NCBI GenBank assembly: GCA_051027215.1
Contig: JBPCXR010000029.1
Span: forward strand, 131,137-195,136
Length of the DNA: 64,000 nucleotides
Source: CALHVX01 sp051027215
GTDB taxonomy: Bacteria; Pseudomonadota; Gammaproteobacteria; Pseudomonadales; Azotimanducaceae
Reading direction: 5' to 3'
Shown in pieces: positions 8,169 through 16,877 of this stretch. Numbering within the stretch: position 1 is the first letter of the stretch; every line of letters starts with the position of its first letter. The notes under the pieces were generated by a model that saw only the letters and a program-made list of their open reading frames with translations, made no database searches and was not told the origin of the DNA. The position numbers and the translations under genes were made by a program.

Positions 8169-9770
8169 TTAAGAGTGTGCGTCTGCTTCAGAGACCTTGG
8201 GCGGCTGCGTGAAGCTGTGGTAGGGCGCGGGCGATGGCAATGTCCATTCCAGCCCATGCGCGCCTTCCCAAACTCGACTGGTTGCAGGCTTACCCGCACG
8301 AATGGCGTGAATCAAAATGTACAGGAACAGCAGTTGCGAGAACCCAAAGATGTAAGCACCGATACTCGACAGCATGTTGAAGTCAGCGAACTGCAACGCA
8401 TAGTCAGGGATCCGTCGCGGCATGCCGGCAAGACCGGAGAAGTGCTGCGGGAAGAAAGTAATGTTCACACCGATGAACGATAGCCAGAAGTGCAGCTTGC
8501 CTAAGGTTTCGTCGTACATGTTGCCGCACCACTTCGGCAGCCAGAAATAAACGGCGGCGATGATAGAGAACAGCGCGCCAGGTACCAGCACATAGTGGAA
8601 ATGGGCAACGACAAAGTAGGTGTCATGATACTGATAGTCCACCGGGGTAATGGCCAACATCAGGCCAGAGAATCCACCGATGGTGAACAGCACGACGAAG
8701 GCGATGGCAAACAGCATCGGCGTTTCAAACGTCATGGCACCGCGCCACATGGTAGCTACCCAATTAAATACCTTCACGCCGGTCGGCACAGCGATCAACA
8801 TGGTGGAGTACATGAAGAACAGTTGCCCTGCCAACGGCATGCCCACGGTGAACATGTGGTGCGCCCAAACGATGAAGGACAGAAACGCGATACTCGCGGT
8901 GGCATACACCATGGAGTCATAGCCAAACAGCGGCTTGCGCGCAAAGGTCGGAATGATCGCCGAAACAACGCCGAACGCTGGCAGGATCATGATGTACACC
9001 TCGGGGTGCCCGAAGAACCAAAACACGTGCTGGAACAGTACGGGGTCTCCACCACCGGCAGCGCTGAAGAAGCTGGTGCCGAAGTGAATATCAAACAGCA
9101 TCATGGTGACTGCGCCCGCCAGAACTGGCATCACGGCGATCAATAGATACGCAGTGATCAACCAAGTCCAAACGAACAACGGCATTCTCATATAGGTCAT
9201 GCCAGGTGCGCGCATATTTAAAATGGTCGCGATGATGTTGATCGAGCCCATGATTGATGACGCACCCATGAGGTGCACGGCAAAGATAAAGAAGGTGACG
9301 GAGTCTGGCGCGTAGGTGGTCGACAGCGGCGCATAGAAGGTCCAGCCGAAGTTAGGGCCGCCGCCTTCCATAAACAGCGTCGAGATCATCATCGAAAACG
9401 CAAACGGTAGAATCCAGAACGAGAGATTGTTCATGCGCGGCAATGCCATGTCCGGCGCACCGATCTGCATTGGTACCAACCAGTTCGCAAGCCCCACGAA
9501 GGCCGGCATGATTGCGCCGAAAACCATCACCAGGCCATGGTTCGTGGTCATCTGATTAAAAAATTCTGGTTGAACGAATTGCAGGCCCGGCTGAAACAGC
9601 TCAGTACGAATAATCAGCGCCATCACCCCGCCGATCAAAAACATGGTAAAGCTGAACCACAGGTACAGCGTGCCAATGTCTTTGTGGTTGGTGGTGAACA
9701 GCCAGCGCGCGATGCCGCGATCCGGTCCGTGATCGTGATGGTCATCGTGGCTTACGATTACTTCGCTCAT
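8169..9770 (-). CDS. ctaD: Cytochrome c oxidase subunit I
   Basis: Catalytic subunit of the aa3-type oxidase, 533 residues with about twelve helices. Heme a and CuB ligands are in TNHGLVMVF, FGHPEVYIMILPAFG (CuB histidine and the cross-linked tyrosine), WAHHMFTVG and YFVVAHFHYVL. The N-terminus is histidine-rich (SHDDHHDHGPDRG). The motif TTNHKDIGTLYLWF is the usual opening of bacterial aa3 subunit I. Follows ctaC by 64 bases. Confidence 0.98.
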   Translation of the reverse strand: MSEVIVSHDDHHDHGPDRGIARWLFTTNHKDIGTLYLWFSFTMFLIGGVMALIIRTELFQPGLQFVQPEFFNQMTTNHGLVMVFGAIMPAFVGLANWLVPMQIGAPDMALPRMNNLSFWILPFAFSMMISTLFMEGGGPNFGWTFYAPLSTTYAPDSVTFFIFAVHLMGASSIMGSINIIATILNMRAPGMTYMRMPLFVWTWLITAYLLIAVMPVLAGAVTMMLFDIHFGTSFFSAAGGGDPVLFQHVFWFFGHPEVYIMILPAFGVVSAIIPTFARKPLFGYDSMVYATASIAFLSFIVWAHHMFTVGMPLAGQLFFMYSTMLIAVPTGVKVFNWVATMWRGAMTFETPMLFAIAFVVLFTIGGFSGLMLAITPVDYQYHDTYFVVAHFHYVLVPGALFSIIAAVYFWLPKWCGNMYDETLGKLHFWLSFIGVNITFFPQHFSGLAGMPRRIPDYALQFADFNMLSSIGAYIFGFSQLLFLYILIHAIRAGKPATSRVWEGAHGLEWTLPSPAPYHSFTQPPKVSEADAHS

Positions 9771-9834
9771 TACTCTCTACCTATCTGTCGCTACCGGACC
9801 ATACCGGCGGCGCCTTTGATCTATTGACTGGAGG

Positions 9835-11022
9835 TTATTGGCCAGACTCTGCAACTCGCAGAACGTCGCGTGGCTGGGTCACATCGCCCATGGCGTTGCC
9901 CCAGCTGTTGCGTTCGTAATGGGTAACCGCGGCGATCTGGGCCGCATCGAGTTGCTTGCCAAATGCCTGCATGGCAGTACCTGGGACACCGTTGAAGATG
10001 ATTTCAATGTGTTCTTCTTGCGAGCCCTTAACAACGGCCGAATCCACCAACGTCGGGAACACCGGCGGGATGCCCTGACCGTTGGCCTGATGGCAGCTCG
10101 CACAAAACGTGGTGTATACCTGCTCGCCTTCGGCCATCAGCTCTTCGTTGCTGAAGGTTTTAGAAAGCGCCGCTTTGCGCACTTCAGCAGCCTTGATCTG
10201 TTCGGCGTACCAGGCGTCGTACTCGGCTTCTGGTAATGCTTCAACAACGATGGGCATGAAGCCATGGTCTTTGCCGCACAGCTCCGTGCACTGACCCCGA
10301 TAAACTCCTGGCTCGGGCACAATAGTCCATAGCTCGTTCAGCATGCCCGGAACCGCATCGCGCTTGATGCCAAAGTCCGGCAGCCAGAAGGCATGGATCA
10401 CGTCCTCCGCGGTAATCAGAAATCGCACTTTACGATTGATCGGAATGCGTAGTGGCTTATCAACTTCCAATAGATAGAACTCGCCCTTAGCGCTGCGCCC
10501 TTCAATCTCTTCCTTCGGTGTTGCCAGGTTGGAGAAAAAGTCAAAGCTCTGATTCAGGTCCTGGTCGAGATATTTGTACTGCCACTTCCACTGGTAGCCA
10601 CGCACTTCAACGGTCATGTCTTCACCCGCTGTGTCGTACATGTCGATGAGCACGCTGGTCGCCGGTACCGCCATGCCAATCAGAATGAGGGTCGGCACGA
10701 TGGTCCACGCCAGCTCAAGTTGAGTGCTTTCATGAAAAGTGGCAGGCACTGCACCCAGGGACTTTCGGTGCTGTAGCACCGAATAGATGATAGCGCCAAA
10801 AACAACGACGCCGATCACCACGCAAATAGAGAAGATCAACATGTGCAGGTCATAGACCTGATGACTGATCTCAGTAACACCGCGGGGCATATTCAACTCA
10901 TCGGCCCAGACAAAGCTGCCGCCAAAAAGCGCTACTAGCGCCACCGCCCCCTGAACCAGGGACCAGCCTAGCGGGCGGTGGGGCGCGCCACTGCGCGGAT
11001 TTGTCGTAATTGTTTTTCTCAC
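9835..11022 (-). CDS. ctaC: Cytochrome c oxidase subunit II with fused C-terminal cytochrome c domain
   Basis: 395 residues. Signal peptide to about residue 40, two helices (about 58-82 and 104-126), then the periplasmic cupredoxin with CuA ligands H210, C245, C249, H253 and M256 (QCTELCGKDHGFMPIVV) and the aromatic patch GYQWKWQYKY. A C-terminal class I cytochrome c domain carries the heme-binding CASCH at 307-311 and a likely methionine ligand in VPGTAMQAFG. This makes it a caa3-like subunit II. GTG start with AAGGTGA just upstream. A strong promoter lies about 260 bases upstream. Confidence 0.97.
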   Translation of the reverse strand: MRKTITTNPRSGAPHRPLGWSLVQGAVALVALFGGSFVWADELNMPRGVTEISHQVYDLHMLIFSICVVIGVVVFGAIIYSVLQHRKSLGAVPATFHESTQLELAWTIVPTLILIGMAVPATSVLIDMYDTAGEDMTVEVRGYQWKWQYKYLDQDLNQSFDFFSNLATPKEEIEGRSAKGEFYLLEVDKPLRIPINRKVRFLITAEDVIHAFWLPDFGIKRDAVPGMLNELWTIVPEPGVYRGQCTELCGKDHGFMPIVVEALPEAEYDAWYAEQIKAAEVRKAALSKTFSNEELMAEGEQVYTTFCASCHQANGQGIPPVFPTLVDSAVVKGSQEEHIEIIFNGVPGTAMQAFGKQLDAAQIAAVTHYERNSWGNAMGDVTQPRDVLRVAESGQ

Positions 11023-11280
11023 AATGTCACCTTGGTCGCTGAGGCTCAGCGTTACTTCGAATCGGACCGCTCTAAGGGTTATAGCTCAAGCTGAATAAAG
11101 CGCTCGTGATCGTTCAAACGCGTTTCAGTCTTTGGCTCCCCGTCCTCGCAATGTCTGGACACGCAACATGCCCTGAGCTAGCTCGCGACGAATTTCTCCT
11201 GGCCTCGTTTTTCGAAGAACGAAGTCTAAATAGTGCGCGCCAGCTCAATATGACGGGGAGGTGCCCTGAAAAGCGGCGTG

Positions 11281-11308
11281 ATTATATCAGCGCGAGTCTT
11301 AATCACAA
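11281..11308 (-). promoter_or_regulatory. Probable sigma-70 promoter of the ctaC-led cox operon
   Basis: On the minus strand the -35 hexamer TTGTGA (11303-11308) is 16 bases from a perfect TATAAT (11281-11286), which is also preceded by TGA, giving an extended -10. Transcription would start near 11274 and leave a leader of about 250 bases before the ctaC GTG. No competing gene lies between. Confidence 0.65.
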
Positions 11309-11344
11309 TAAAGAAAACCCGAAATTGACGCCTCGAAATGCCTA

Positions 11345-11377
11345 GTTTTTCAAGGCGTTAACTACACTTTGAAAAAC
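11345..11377 (-). terminator. AT-rich hairpin after the aroE-yheV genes (weak terminator candidate)
   Basis: GTTTTTCAA at 11345-11353 pairs with TTGAAAAAC at 11369-11377 around a 15-base loop. It lies 45 bases after the yheV stop and just before the cox promoter, the expected place for a terminator, but the stem is AT-rich and no clean T-run follows, so this is tentative. Confidence 0.3.
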
Positions 11378-11421
11378 CCGCTAAGAGACTTGCAAGGACG
11401 GCCAGGTTTTCGCTTACGCGT

Positions 11422-11799
11422 CTAAGGCTCTGCATCCGGCGAGATCGAGGGCGATGGATTTTTGCTTGGTTCGGGCTGCTCGGCAGGCGAGCGGTCGAGC
11501 AGCTGCAGAGGCTGCGCAGGGGTCGTTTCGGGCCTGGGCCCACGACGAATTCGGGGCAGGGCTGCCAGCGACTTTGCCTGCTGGGCAGCAACCGCGTCGG
11601 CAGAATCGCGAAAATCGCAGGCAACACACACCCGCACTTCGCGCAGGGTATCCGCTTCGTCGGTTCGCCAATATTCAATCTGTAGCCGATCTTCGGCCCG
11701 GCACTCGGGGCAAATGGCACCGGCAATAAAGCGGCGCTTTACCAGTACCAGTTGACGCTTTTTGCCCGGCGCCGGCGCTTCAGGCTGCTTATCTGTCAT
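11422..11799 (-). CDS. yheV: YheV-like putative zinc-ribbon protein
   Basis: 125 residues from ATG 11799. The conserved core is at the N-terminus: LVLVKRRFIAGAICPECRA, then a second cysteine pair in VRVCVACDF, making a four-cysteine zinc-ribbon-like site. The C-terminal half is proline-rich and low complexity, longer than in the E. coli protein. The gene overlaps the end of aroE by 11 bases, so the two are translationally linked. Molecular function is not known. Confidence 0.8.
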   Translation of the reverse strand: MTDKQPEAPAPGKKRQLVLVKRRFIAGAICPECRAEDRLQIEYWRTDEADTLREVRVCVACDFRDSADAVAAQQAKSLAALPRIRRGPRPETTPAQPLQLLDRSPAEQPEPSKNPSPSISPDAEP

Positions 11800-12616
11800 C
11801 CACTGCCTCCTGAACCAAGCGCAACGCTGCAATCACCGGCCCAGTTTCAGGGACCAATCCGAGCCAGAGCGTGAACGCCGCAGCCGCTTGTTCCACCAAC
11901 ATGCCCAATCCGTCCGCGGTTTCGACCGCGCCGGCAGCCACGGCATAGTCCCCAAAACCCGCGCTGGGGCCATAGAGCATGTCATAGCAACGGGTTCCTT
12001 TGAGCTGAGCCGGTTCAATGATGGCAGCAAAGCCTTGGTCTGTGGCTGCCAAGCCGACCGAAGTGGCGTTAATCACCAGATCGAACGAGCCGGAGAGGTT
12101 TTCGTAAGGCACGGCTTCAACGCCATCGAACTGAGCCGCTAGGGTTTGGGCTTTAGGCAATGTGCGATTGGCTAACACCAATCGTGCTGGGGTCTCTGCG
12201 AGCAACGGCCCCAACGCACCTGCCGCCGCCCCGCCTGCGCCGAGCACGGCAATGCGCAGTCCACGAAGGTCCAGCTGAAAAGATTGTTTAAGGTCAGCAA
12301 CCAAGCCTGCTCCATCGGTGTTGTAGCCGCGATAGCCGTGACTCTGTGAAACGATGGTGTTTACCGCCCCGGCACGCCTAGCACTAAGGTCCAGCTCGGT
12401 AACCCACTGTGCCGCTTGGCCTTTAAAGGGCACGGTGACATTCAAGCCGCTACCACCGCCGGCAAAAAAGGCTTCAACACAATCAGCAAAAGCATCAAGC
12501 GGGGCCAGCAGCCGTTCATAGCTCAAGTCCAAATCAAACTGCTGGGCAAACTGCTCATGTATCTGGGGCGATTGGGAATGGGCGACAGGGTGGCCAACAA
12601 CGGCAAAGCGCAGCAC
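11789..12616 (-). CDS. aroE: Shikimate dehydrogenase
   Basis: NADPH-dependent reduction of 3-dehydroshikimate to shikimate in aromatic amino acid synthesis. 275 residues. The substrate-binding start VVGHPVAHSQSPQIH, the catalytic lysine K65 in NVTVPFKGQAAQW and the aspartate D101 in YNTDGAGLV are intact; the Rossmann loop is VLGAGGAAAG. The start shares a base with the tsaC stop region (ends meet at 12616), so aroE follows tsaC without a gap. Confidence 0.97.
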   Translation of the reverse strand: MLRFAVVGHPVAHSQSPQIHEQFAQQFDLDLSYERLLAPLDAFADCVEAFFAGGGSGLNVTVPFKGQAAQWVTELDLSARRAGAVNTIVSQSHGYRGYNTDGAGLVADLKQSFQLDLRGLRIAVLGAGGAAAGALGPLLAETPARLVLANRTLPKAQTLAAQFDGVEAVPYENLSGSFDLVINATSVGLAATDQGFAAIIEPAQLKGTRCYDMLYGPSAGFGDYAVAAGAVETADGLGMLVEQAAAAFTLWLGLVPETGPVIAALRLVQEAVDDR

Positions 12617-13161
12617 TAGCGTAACCTTTGGCCATCTAAGGTACGCAACGCGCTGGGTGATCCTGGATCGAGCACCGCGCCGCTCAAGATCAAATCCACA
12701 ACGGTGGAAAACTGTGCCCGGGCATCTCCTTCGCTCAGCACCGCTGGCTCACCACTGCGATTGGCGGAGGTCGATACCAACGGTGTACCAACCAACGCGG
12801 CAAGTGCCCGCGCCTGAGGATGCCCCGGAACTCGCACGGCCACGGTTGTGCGACTGCCGGTCACCCAATTGGGGAAGCGCACGTTAGGCACAACCCACGT
12901 CACTGAACCAGGCCAGGTATCAAGCAGCAGGCCCCGCTCATCTGCTTGCAGAGCGTTGAGTTCGGGGGTGAACTGTTGTGTGTCAGCACCGATAACGATC
13001 AATCCTTTGTCTACCGGGCGCGCTTTAATGGCCAGCACTCGCCCGACCGCGGATTCGGAAAACGGATCACAGGCGAAACCCCACACGCCTTCGGTGGCAT
13101 GCAGAACCACTCCACCTGCTGCAATGTACTCTGCCGCTTGGCTGAGGGCCGCGTTTGGCAC
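12616..13161 (-). CDS. tsaC: Threonylcarbamoyl-AMP synthase TsaC (YrdC/RimN)
   Basis: Makes threonylcarbamoyl-adenylate for the t6A37 modification of ANN-decoding tRNAs. 181 residues, the short TsaC form rather than the longer Sua5. The core KARPVDKGLIVIGAD and PGSVTWVVP, then VAVRVPGHP and PLVSTSANRSGEPAV, are diagnostic of the YrdC domain. GTG start at 13161, 13 bases after purE. Neighbours aroE and dprA match the common gammaproteobacterial arrangement. Confidence 0.95.
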   Translation of the reverse strand: MPNAALSQAAEYIAAGGVVLHATEGVWGFACDPFSESAVGRVLAIKARPVDKGLIVIGADTQQFTPELNALQADERGLLLDTWPGSVTWVVPNVRFPNWVTGSRTTVAVRVPGHPQARALAALVGTPLVSTSANRSGEPAVLSEGDARAQFSTVVDLILSGAVLDPGSPSALRTLDGQRLR

Positions 13162-13174
13162 CGCTGGATTAGCT

Positions 13175-13684
13175 CTAACTGGTAGCCTGCTTGAGCGTTG
13201 CCTGCAGCTTCTTGTTCTGCCGCTCTATTTTGCTCTGATTGTCTTTTCGGTCCTGCTGTAGACGCGTAAACAACGGGCCATCAGCCAACCCCAGCATCTG
13301 CGCAGCGAGGTAGCCGGCATTTTTCGCTCCCGCTTTACCAATCGCAACCGTTGCTACGGGAATACCACCTGGCATTTGCACCGTCGACAGCAGTGCATCC
13401 GCGCCGTTTAGCGGGCCACTATTGACCGGAACACCGATCACCGGCCTCACCGTTTGCGCCGCTACCGCACCCGCTAGGTGCGCGGCCATTCCAGCGCCAC
13501 AAATAAACACGCCGCAGTCGCGTTCCTCGGCATCTTTGACGTACGCGGCGGTGGCCTCGGGCGTGCGGTGCGCAGAAGTCACTCGCACTTCGGTTTCAAC
13601 ACCCAAATCGGTCAGTACCGTCCACGCCGCTTCCATGATTGGCCAATCGTTCTCCGAACCCATCAATATTGCGACCCAACTCAT
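13175..13684 (-). CDS. purE: N5-carboxyaminoimidazole ribonucleotide mutase PurE
   Basis: Purine synthesis enzyme converting N5-CAIR to CAIR (class I), or AIR plus CO2 directly (class II). 169 residues from ATG 13684, which has GGAAGAGAG in front. Shows VTSAHRTPE, GAGMAAHLAG, STVQMPGGIPVATVAIGKAG. The usual GS-x-S-D active-site loop reads GSENDW, with asparagine where serine is common. No purK lies in this window, whereas purE and purK are often adjacent, so the class cannot be settled from context. Located between dprA and tsaC, an insertion relative to Pseudomonas. Confidence 0.94.
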   Translation of the reverse strand: MSWVAILMGSENDWPIMEAAWTVLTDLGVETEVRVTSAHRTPEATAAYVKDAEERDCGVFICGAGMAAHLAGAVAAQTVRPVIGVPVNSGPLNGADALLSTVQMPGGIPVATVAIGKAGAKNAGYLAAQMLGLADGPLFTRLQQDRKDNQSKIERQNKKLQATLKQATS

Positions 13685-13710
13685 AGTCTCTCTTCCGCCA
13701 ACGGTGATTC

Positions 13711-14814
13711 TCAGGGCGAGCGAATATACCCCTGCGCCACTCGCTGAACAAACCCATCGAGCTCGAGTAACGTTAAGGTTGCTGAGACTTTCTCCGCGGA
13801 ACATTTGCTCGCCGCAATCAGAGCATCCACTGTGGTCACCGTGCCGTCGATATGAGCCAACAGGCTAGCCGCTGCTGGACTCTGCGGCAGCCGTCGGGCG
13901 CTCGAATGAGCCGGAGCGGAGGCCGCACTCGACAGCGGCTGCCAGTCCAAGGCCTCGAGCACGTCCTCCACCGTTTCAACTAAGGCCGCGCCTTGCTTAA
14001 TCAAGCGGTGGCAGCCAATGCTCACTGGACTGCCCACCGGACCAGGCACGGCCATAACCTCGCGACCCTGTTCCAGCGCCATACGGGCGCTGATTAGGGT
14101 GCCGCTGCGCGGCCCTGCTTCCACCACCAGCAACCCAAGTGCCAAGCCTGTAATGATGCGGTTGCGCTCCGGGAACGTATATTTGCTCGCATTAAGCGTA
14201 AGTGGGTATTCACTTACCACCGCTCCTCCAGAATCTAAGATGCGCCGCATCAGCGCTTCGTTGCTCGCCGGCGATGGCCGTAAGAGCCCGCTCCCAAGCA
14301 CCGCAGTGGTCGGCCCGTCGGCATCCAGTGCACCCCGGTGGGCAGCAGCATCGACACCTAAAGCCATACCGCTCACAACCATCAAACCGCTGTCGGCGAG
14401 GCCCTGGGCAACCCGATGCGCCCAGTTCAACCCTCGCTGACTGGCGCGACGGGCGCCCACCACGGCGATTGCCGGCTGCTGCAATAGCTGTGGTTGACCA
14501 CGAACATACAGTGCCATGGGTGGGTCCGGCATATAGCGCAACCAACGCGGCAGATCGGCGCCAATCAGCACCGATATGCCATGGCTTTGCATCTGCGCTG
14601 CCAGGGTTTGCCAGGGCAGCTGATCCGCTGCAAAAGAGGACAACAGGCGCTGGCGTTGTTCGCCATCGAGACTTTGCTCTAGCGACCCAACGTCAGCCGA
14701 ATCACTGGCTCCGCACAGCTTGGAACAGGCATCTCGCAGGCGCCGCCGGCCATATTTCGCCAGCACGGCAAGATACTGATAGTCCGAGGAGGTTAAAGTG
14801 GGCGCAGCCGTCAT
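13711..14814 (-). CDS. dprA: DNA processing protein DprA/Smf
   Basis: Loads RecA onto incoming single-stranded DNA during transformation. 367 residues. The Rossmann core shows VGARRASQRG, MVVSGMALGVDAAAHRGAL, the conserved FPERNRIITGL, SGTLISARMALEQGREVMAVP and GCHRLIKQGAALVETVEDVL. A C-terminal winged-helix part follows a linker (about residues 295-367). Upstream neighbour of purE and downstream of the LysM gene on the same strand. Confidence 0.95.
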   Translation of the reverse strand: MTAAPTLTSSDYQYLAVLAKYGRRRLRDACSKLCGASDSADVGSLEQSLDGEQRQRLLSSFAADQLPWQTLAAQMQSHGISVLIGADLPRWLRYMPDPPMALYVRGQPQLLQQPAIAVVGARRASQRGLNWAHRVAQGLADSGLMVVSGMALGVDAAAHRGALDADGPTTAVLGSGLLRPSPASNEALMRRILDSGGAVVSEYPLTLNASKYTFPERNRIITGLALGLLVVEAGPRSGTLISARMALEQGREVMAVPGPVGSPVSIGCHRLIKQGAALVETVEDVLEALDWQPLSSAASAPAHSSARRLPQSPAAASLLAHIDGTVTTVDALIAASKCSAEKVSATLTLLELDGFVQRVAQGYIRSP

Positions 14815-14912
14815 CTCGGCAGCGTAACGAGGCTAAGACGCTGGCGTCAGGTGCCAACGACCCGCATCGTTGTGCGCCGCAGACCTTGCATAAGGCCCGC
14901 GGCTGCGGTGGA

Positions 14913-15998
14913 TCAGGGGTTGCGTACTTCGTCCGCAACAGCCAGCGGCCGGTCGGCCGACAGGACTAATCCATACGAGAGCTTTTCGAATACGCGGAAC
15001 ACCATCAGCAAGCCAGAGCGTTCGCTCGGCAATCGAATGGTCTCTTTGGCAACGCGGTCTCGCGCCAACGCGCCTTTGCGATAAATCGCCAAGACGTTGC
15101 CAACCTCTAAGCCTTCTCGGCCGCCCTTGTTAATGACGACCACATCGTAAGGACCGATCTGAGTAACGCCGCTAAACACCGAAATGATGTCGCCATCAAT
15201 ATCGTTGGTGGGTGCGCTCGGGTAGAAAGTTGAATCAACCCGCCGCTCCTCAGTGGGCAACACGCGGTCACCGATCTGCACTTCTTCTCGGGTGCTGGTT
15301 ACAAACAACGTTGAGATGTCTTCTTCCTGAGCGACAACGCTGCCTAGACCAATATAGGTGGCTTCTTGACCAAGAATCTCTTCGGTTTCTGGGTCGGTGT
15401 AAATCGGCCCTTTGCGCACGAAATTAAAGCTTTCGCTGTCACCCAGCGCGCCGCGCACATAAAGTCGATCGCCGGCACCAAGCACTAAGCGTTCGCTATC
15501 GCCCTGTACAACGTAAGGCGATGTCAGCAGTACTTCCGGTTCAACGACACGGTTCTGCACGAGAAAACCTTGAATCGCTTCCAGCGAAATGGCTGGTATA
15601 GCCGATTCCAAAGGCGTTGCCCGAATTTGCGGCTGCAGCTTCACGGCGCCGCCGGGGCTGACCTTATAGGTACGCGATGCGTCGCCGCGTTCAACAGTCA
15701 GTCGCGGTTGGCCATCTACATAGACCAGCCGCATACGGTCACCCGGAAAGATCAGGTGGGGGTTTTCGATTTGAGGGTTGATCTGCCAAATTTCCGGCCA
15801 CAACCAGGGCTTCTCTAGAAAGCGGCCAGAGATATCCCAGAGCGTATCGCCCTTAACAACCGTATACACGTCCGGTGCATCAGAACGCAGATACTGGTTC
15901 AAGTCGTCGCTGGCGGTTGATGCCGATCCCGACCACATGGCGACCGACAGGCCCAGGCTCCATCCGAGCATCCATTGGCCAATGCGCTTTCTCTTCAT
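14913..15998 (-). CDS. Secreted LysM-domain protein
   Basis: 361 residues. N-terminal signal peptide (about residues 1-28), then one LysM peptidoglycan-binding domain near residues 44-92 (YTVVKGDTLWDISGRFLEKP, then LWPEIWQINPQIENPHLIFP). The remaining 260 residues form a beta-rich periplasmic region with no catalytic motif that I recognise. Equivalent genes lie beside dprA and opposite def in Pseudomonas and relatives (PA0020-like). Binds cell wall presumably; the cellular role is not established. Confidence 0.9.
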   Translation of the reverse strand: MKRKRIGQWMLGWSLGLSVAMWSGSASTASDDLNQYLRSDAPDVYTVVKGDTLWDISGRFLEKPWLWPEIWQINPQIENPHLIFPGDRMRLVYVDGQPRLTVERGDASRTYKVSPGGAVKLQPQIRATPLESAIPAISLEAIQGFLVQNRVVEPEVLLTSPYVVQGDSERLVLGAGDRLYVRGALGDSESFNFVRKGPIYTDPETEEILGQEATYIGLGSVVAQEEDISTLFVTSTREEVQIGDRVLPTEERRVDSTFYPSAPTNDIDGDIISVFSGVTQIGPYDVVVINKGGREGLEVGNVLAIYRKGALARDRVAKETIRLPSERSGLLMVFRVFEKLSYGLVLSADRPLAVADEVRNP

Positions 15999-16326
15999 GC
16001 TGCTTCCTTTTGACCCAGCGTTTCGCTCAATTCGCCGCTACCGAGAAAATCCTAACTCGGCACGGTTACCCTCCGATCCTGTCGCTTGCATAATCACAGT
16101 CCAAACTGTGCACACAGGCTGCCACTACGGCGCATCCATCCATATCTGCCGCAGCGACGCGATAGGCATCACGGGCGAAGTTTGCCTGTTGGCCGTGGAA
16201 TAATCTGCGCAGGGGTTGGAAAAAGTTATACTGATCACAATCTTAGCAGCACAATTTGCACCATTACTAGAGATAGATCACACACGGACCCTGACCCAGT
16301 AGCGCTTCCAAAAGCCGACACAAAAG
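15999..16326. other. Divergent promoter region between the LysM gene and def
   Basis: About 330 bases with no gene. It must hold promoters for both directions. Candidate -10 elements are TATACT (16227-16232, plus strand) and the overlapping TATAAC on the minus strand, each with only weak -35 matches. A CTGTGCACACAG near-palindrome lies near 16106. I see nothing else supportable. Confidence 0.35.
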
Positions 16327-16830
16327 ATGACCATTCTCGATATTCTGCACTTTCCTGACCCACGTCTGCGGACCAAAGCCAAGCCAGTCAACGCTGTCAC
16401 TGAGCAAACTCGAACTTTGATCGACAATATGTTTGAGACTATGTATGCGGCCCCAGGTGTTGGTCTAGCCGCCACTCAGGTCAATGTGCATGAACGTATC
16501 ATCGTGATTGACGTTTCTGAGGAACGAGATGCACCGCACGTGTTCATCAATCCAGAGCTCACATTATCCGGGGAAGTCATCGATGCGGAAGAAGGATGCC
16601 TATCAGTACCCGGGTTCTACGAGCCTGTGAGCCGTCGCTCACAGTGCAGCGTTCGGGCTTTGGACCGCAATGGCGAGCCGTTTGAGCTAGACGCCGAAGA
16701 CATGCTCGCCGTTTGCATTCAGCACGAGTGCGACCACTTGGAAGGCAAGTTGTTCGTCGACTATTTGTCGGGTTTGAAACGCATGCGCATTCGCAAAAAA
16801 CTCGAGAAGCTTGAACGCCAACGTGCCTGA
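16327..16830 (+). CDS. def: Peptide deformylase
   Basis: Removes the formyl group from the initiator methionine of new proteins. 167 residues. All three signature motifs are intact: GVGLAATQV (45-52), EEGCLSVPG with metal ligand C91, and QHECDHLEG with H133, catalytic E134 and H137. First of a co-directional set def-fmt-rsmB, a classical translation-initiation operon. Confidence 0.97.
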   Translation: MTILDILHFPDPRLRTKAKPVNAVTEQTRTLIDNMFETMYAAPGVGLAATQVNVHERIIVIDVSEERDAPHVFINPELTLSGEVIDAEEGCLSVPGFYEPVSRRSQCSVRALDRNGEPFELDAEDMLAVCIQHECDHLEGKLFVDYLSGLKRMRIRKKLEKLERQRA

Positions 16831-16877
16831 GTCGCCACTTTCGTCGCGCATCGACCCATGGCAAACAAACCGCTAGC

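Larger units (their letters stand above)
11023..11421. other. Intergenic region between yheV and ctaC
   Basis: About 400 bases. It holds the ctaC promoter (11281-11308) and an AT-rich inverted repeat near 11345-11377. The rest would be the untranslated leader of the cox mRNA. A 79-codon plus-strand open frame inside it has no recognisable motifs and is not called as a gene. I see no clear riboswitch fold by eye. Confidence 0.5.

Noticed and set aside
11106..11345. A 79-codon plus-strand open frame in the ctaC leader region
   Set aside because: No motif, and it runs across the strong minus-strand cox promoter.
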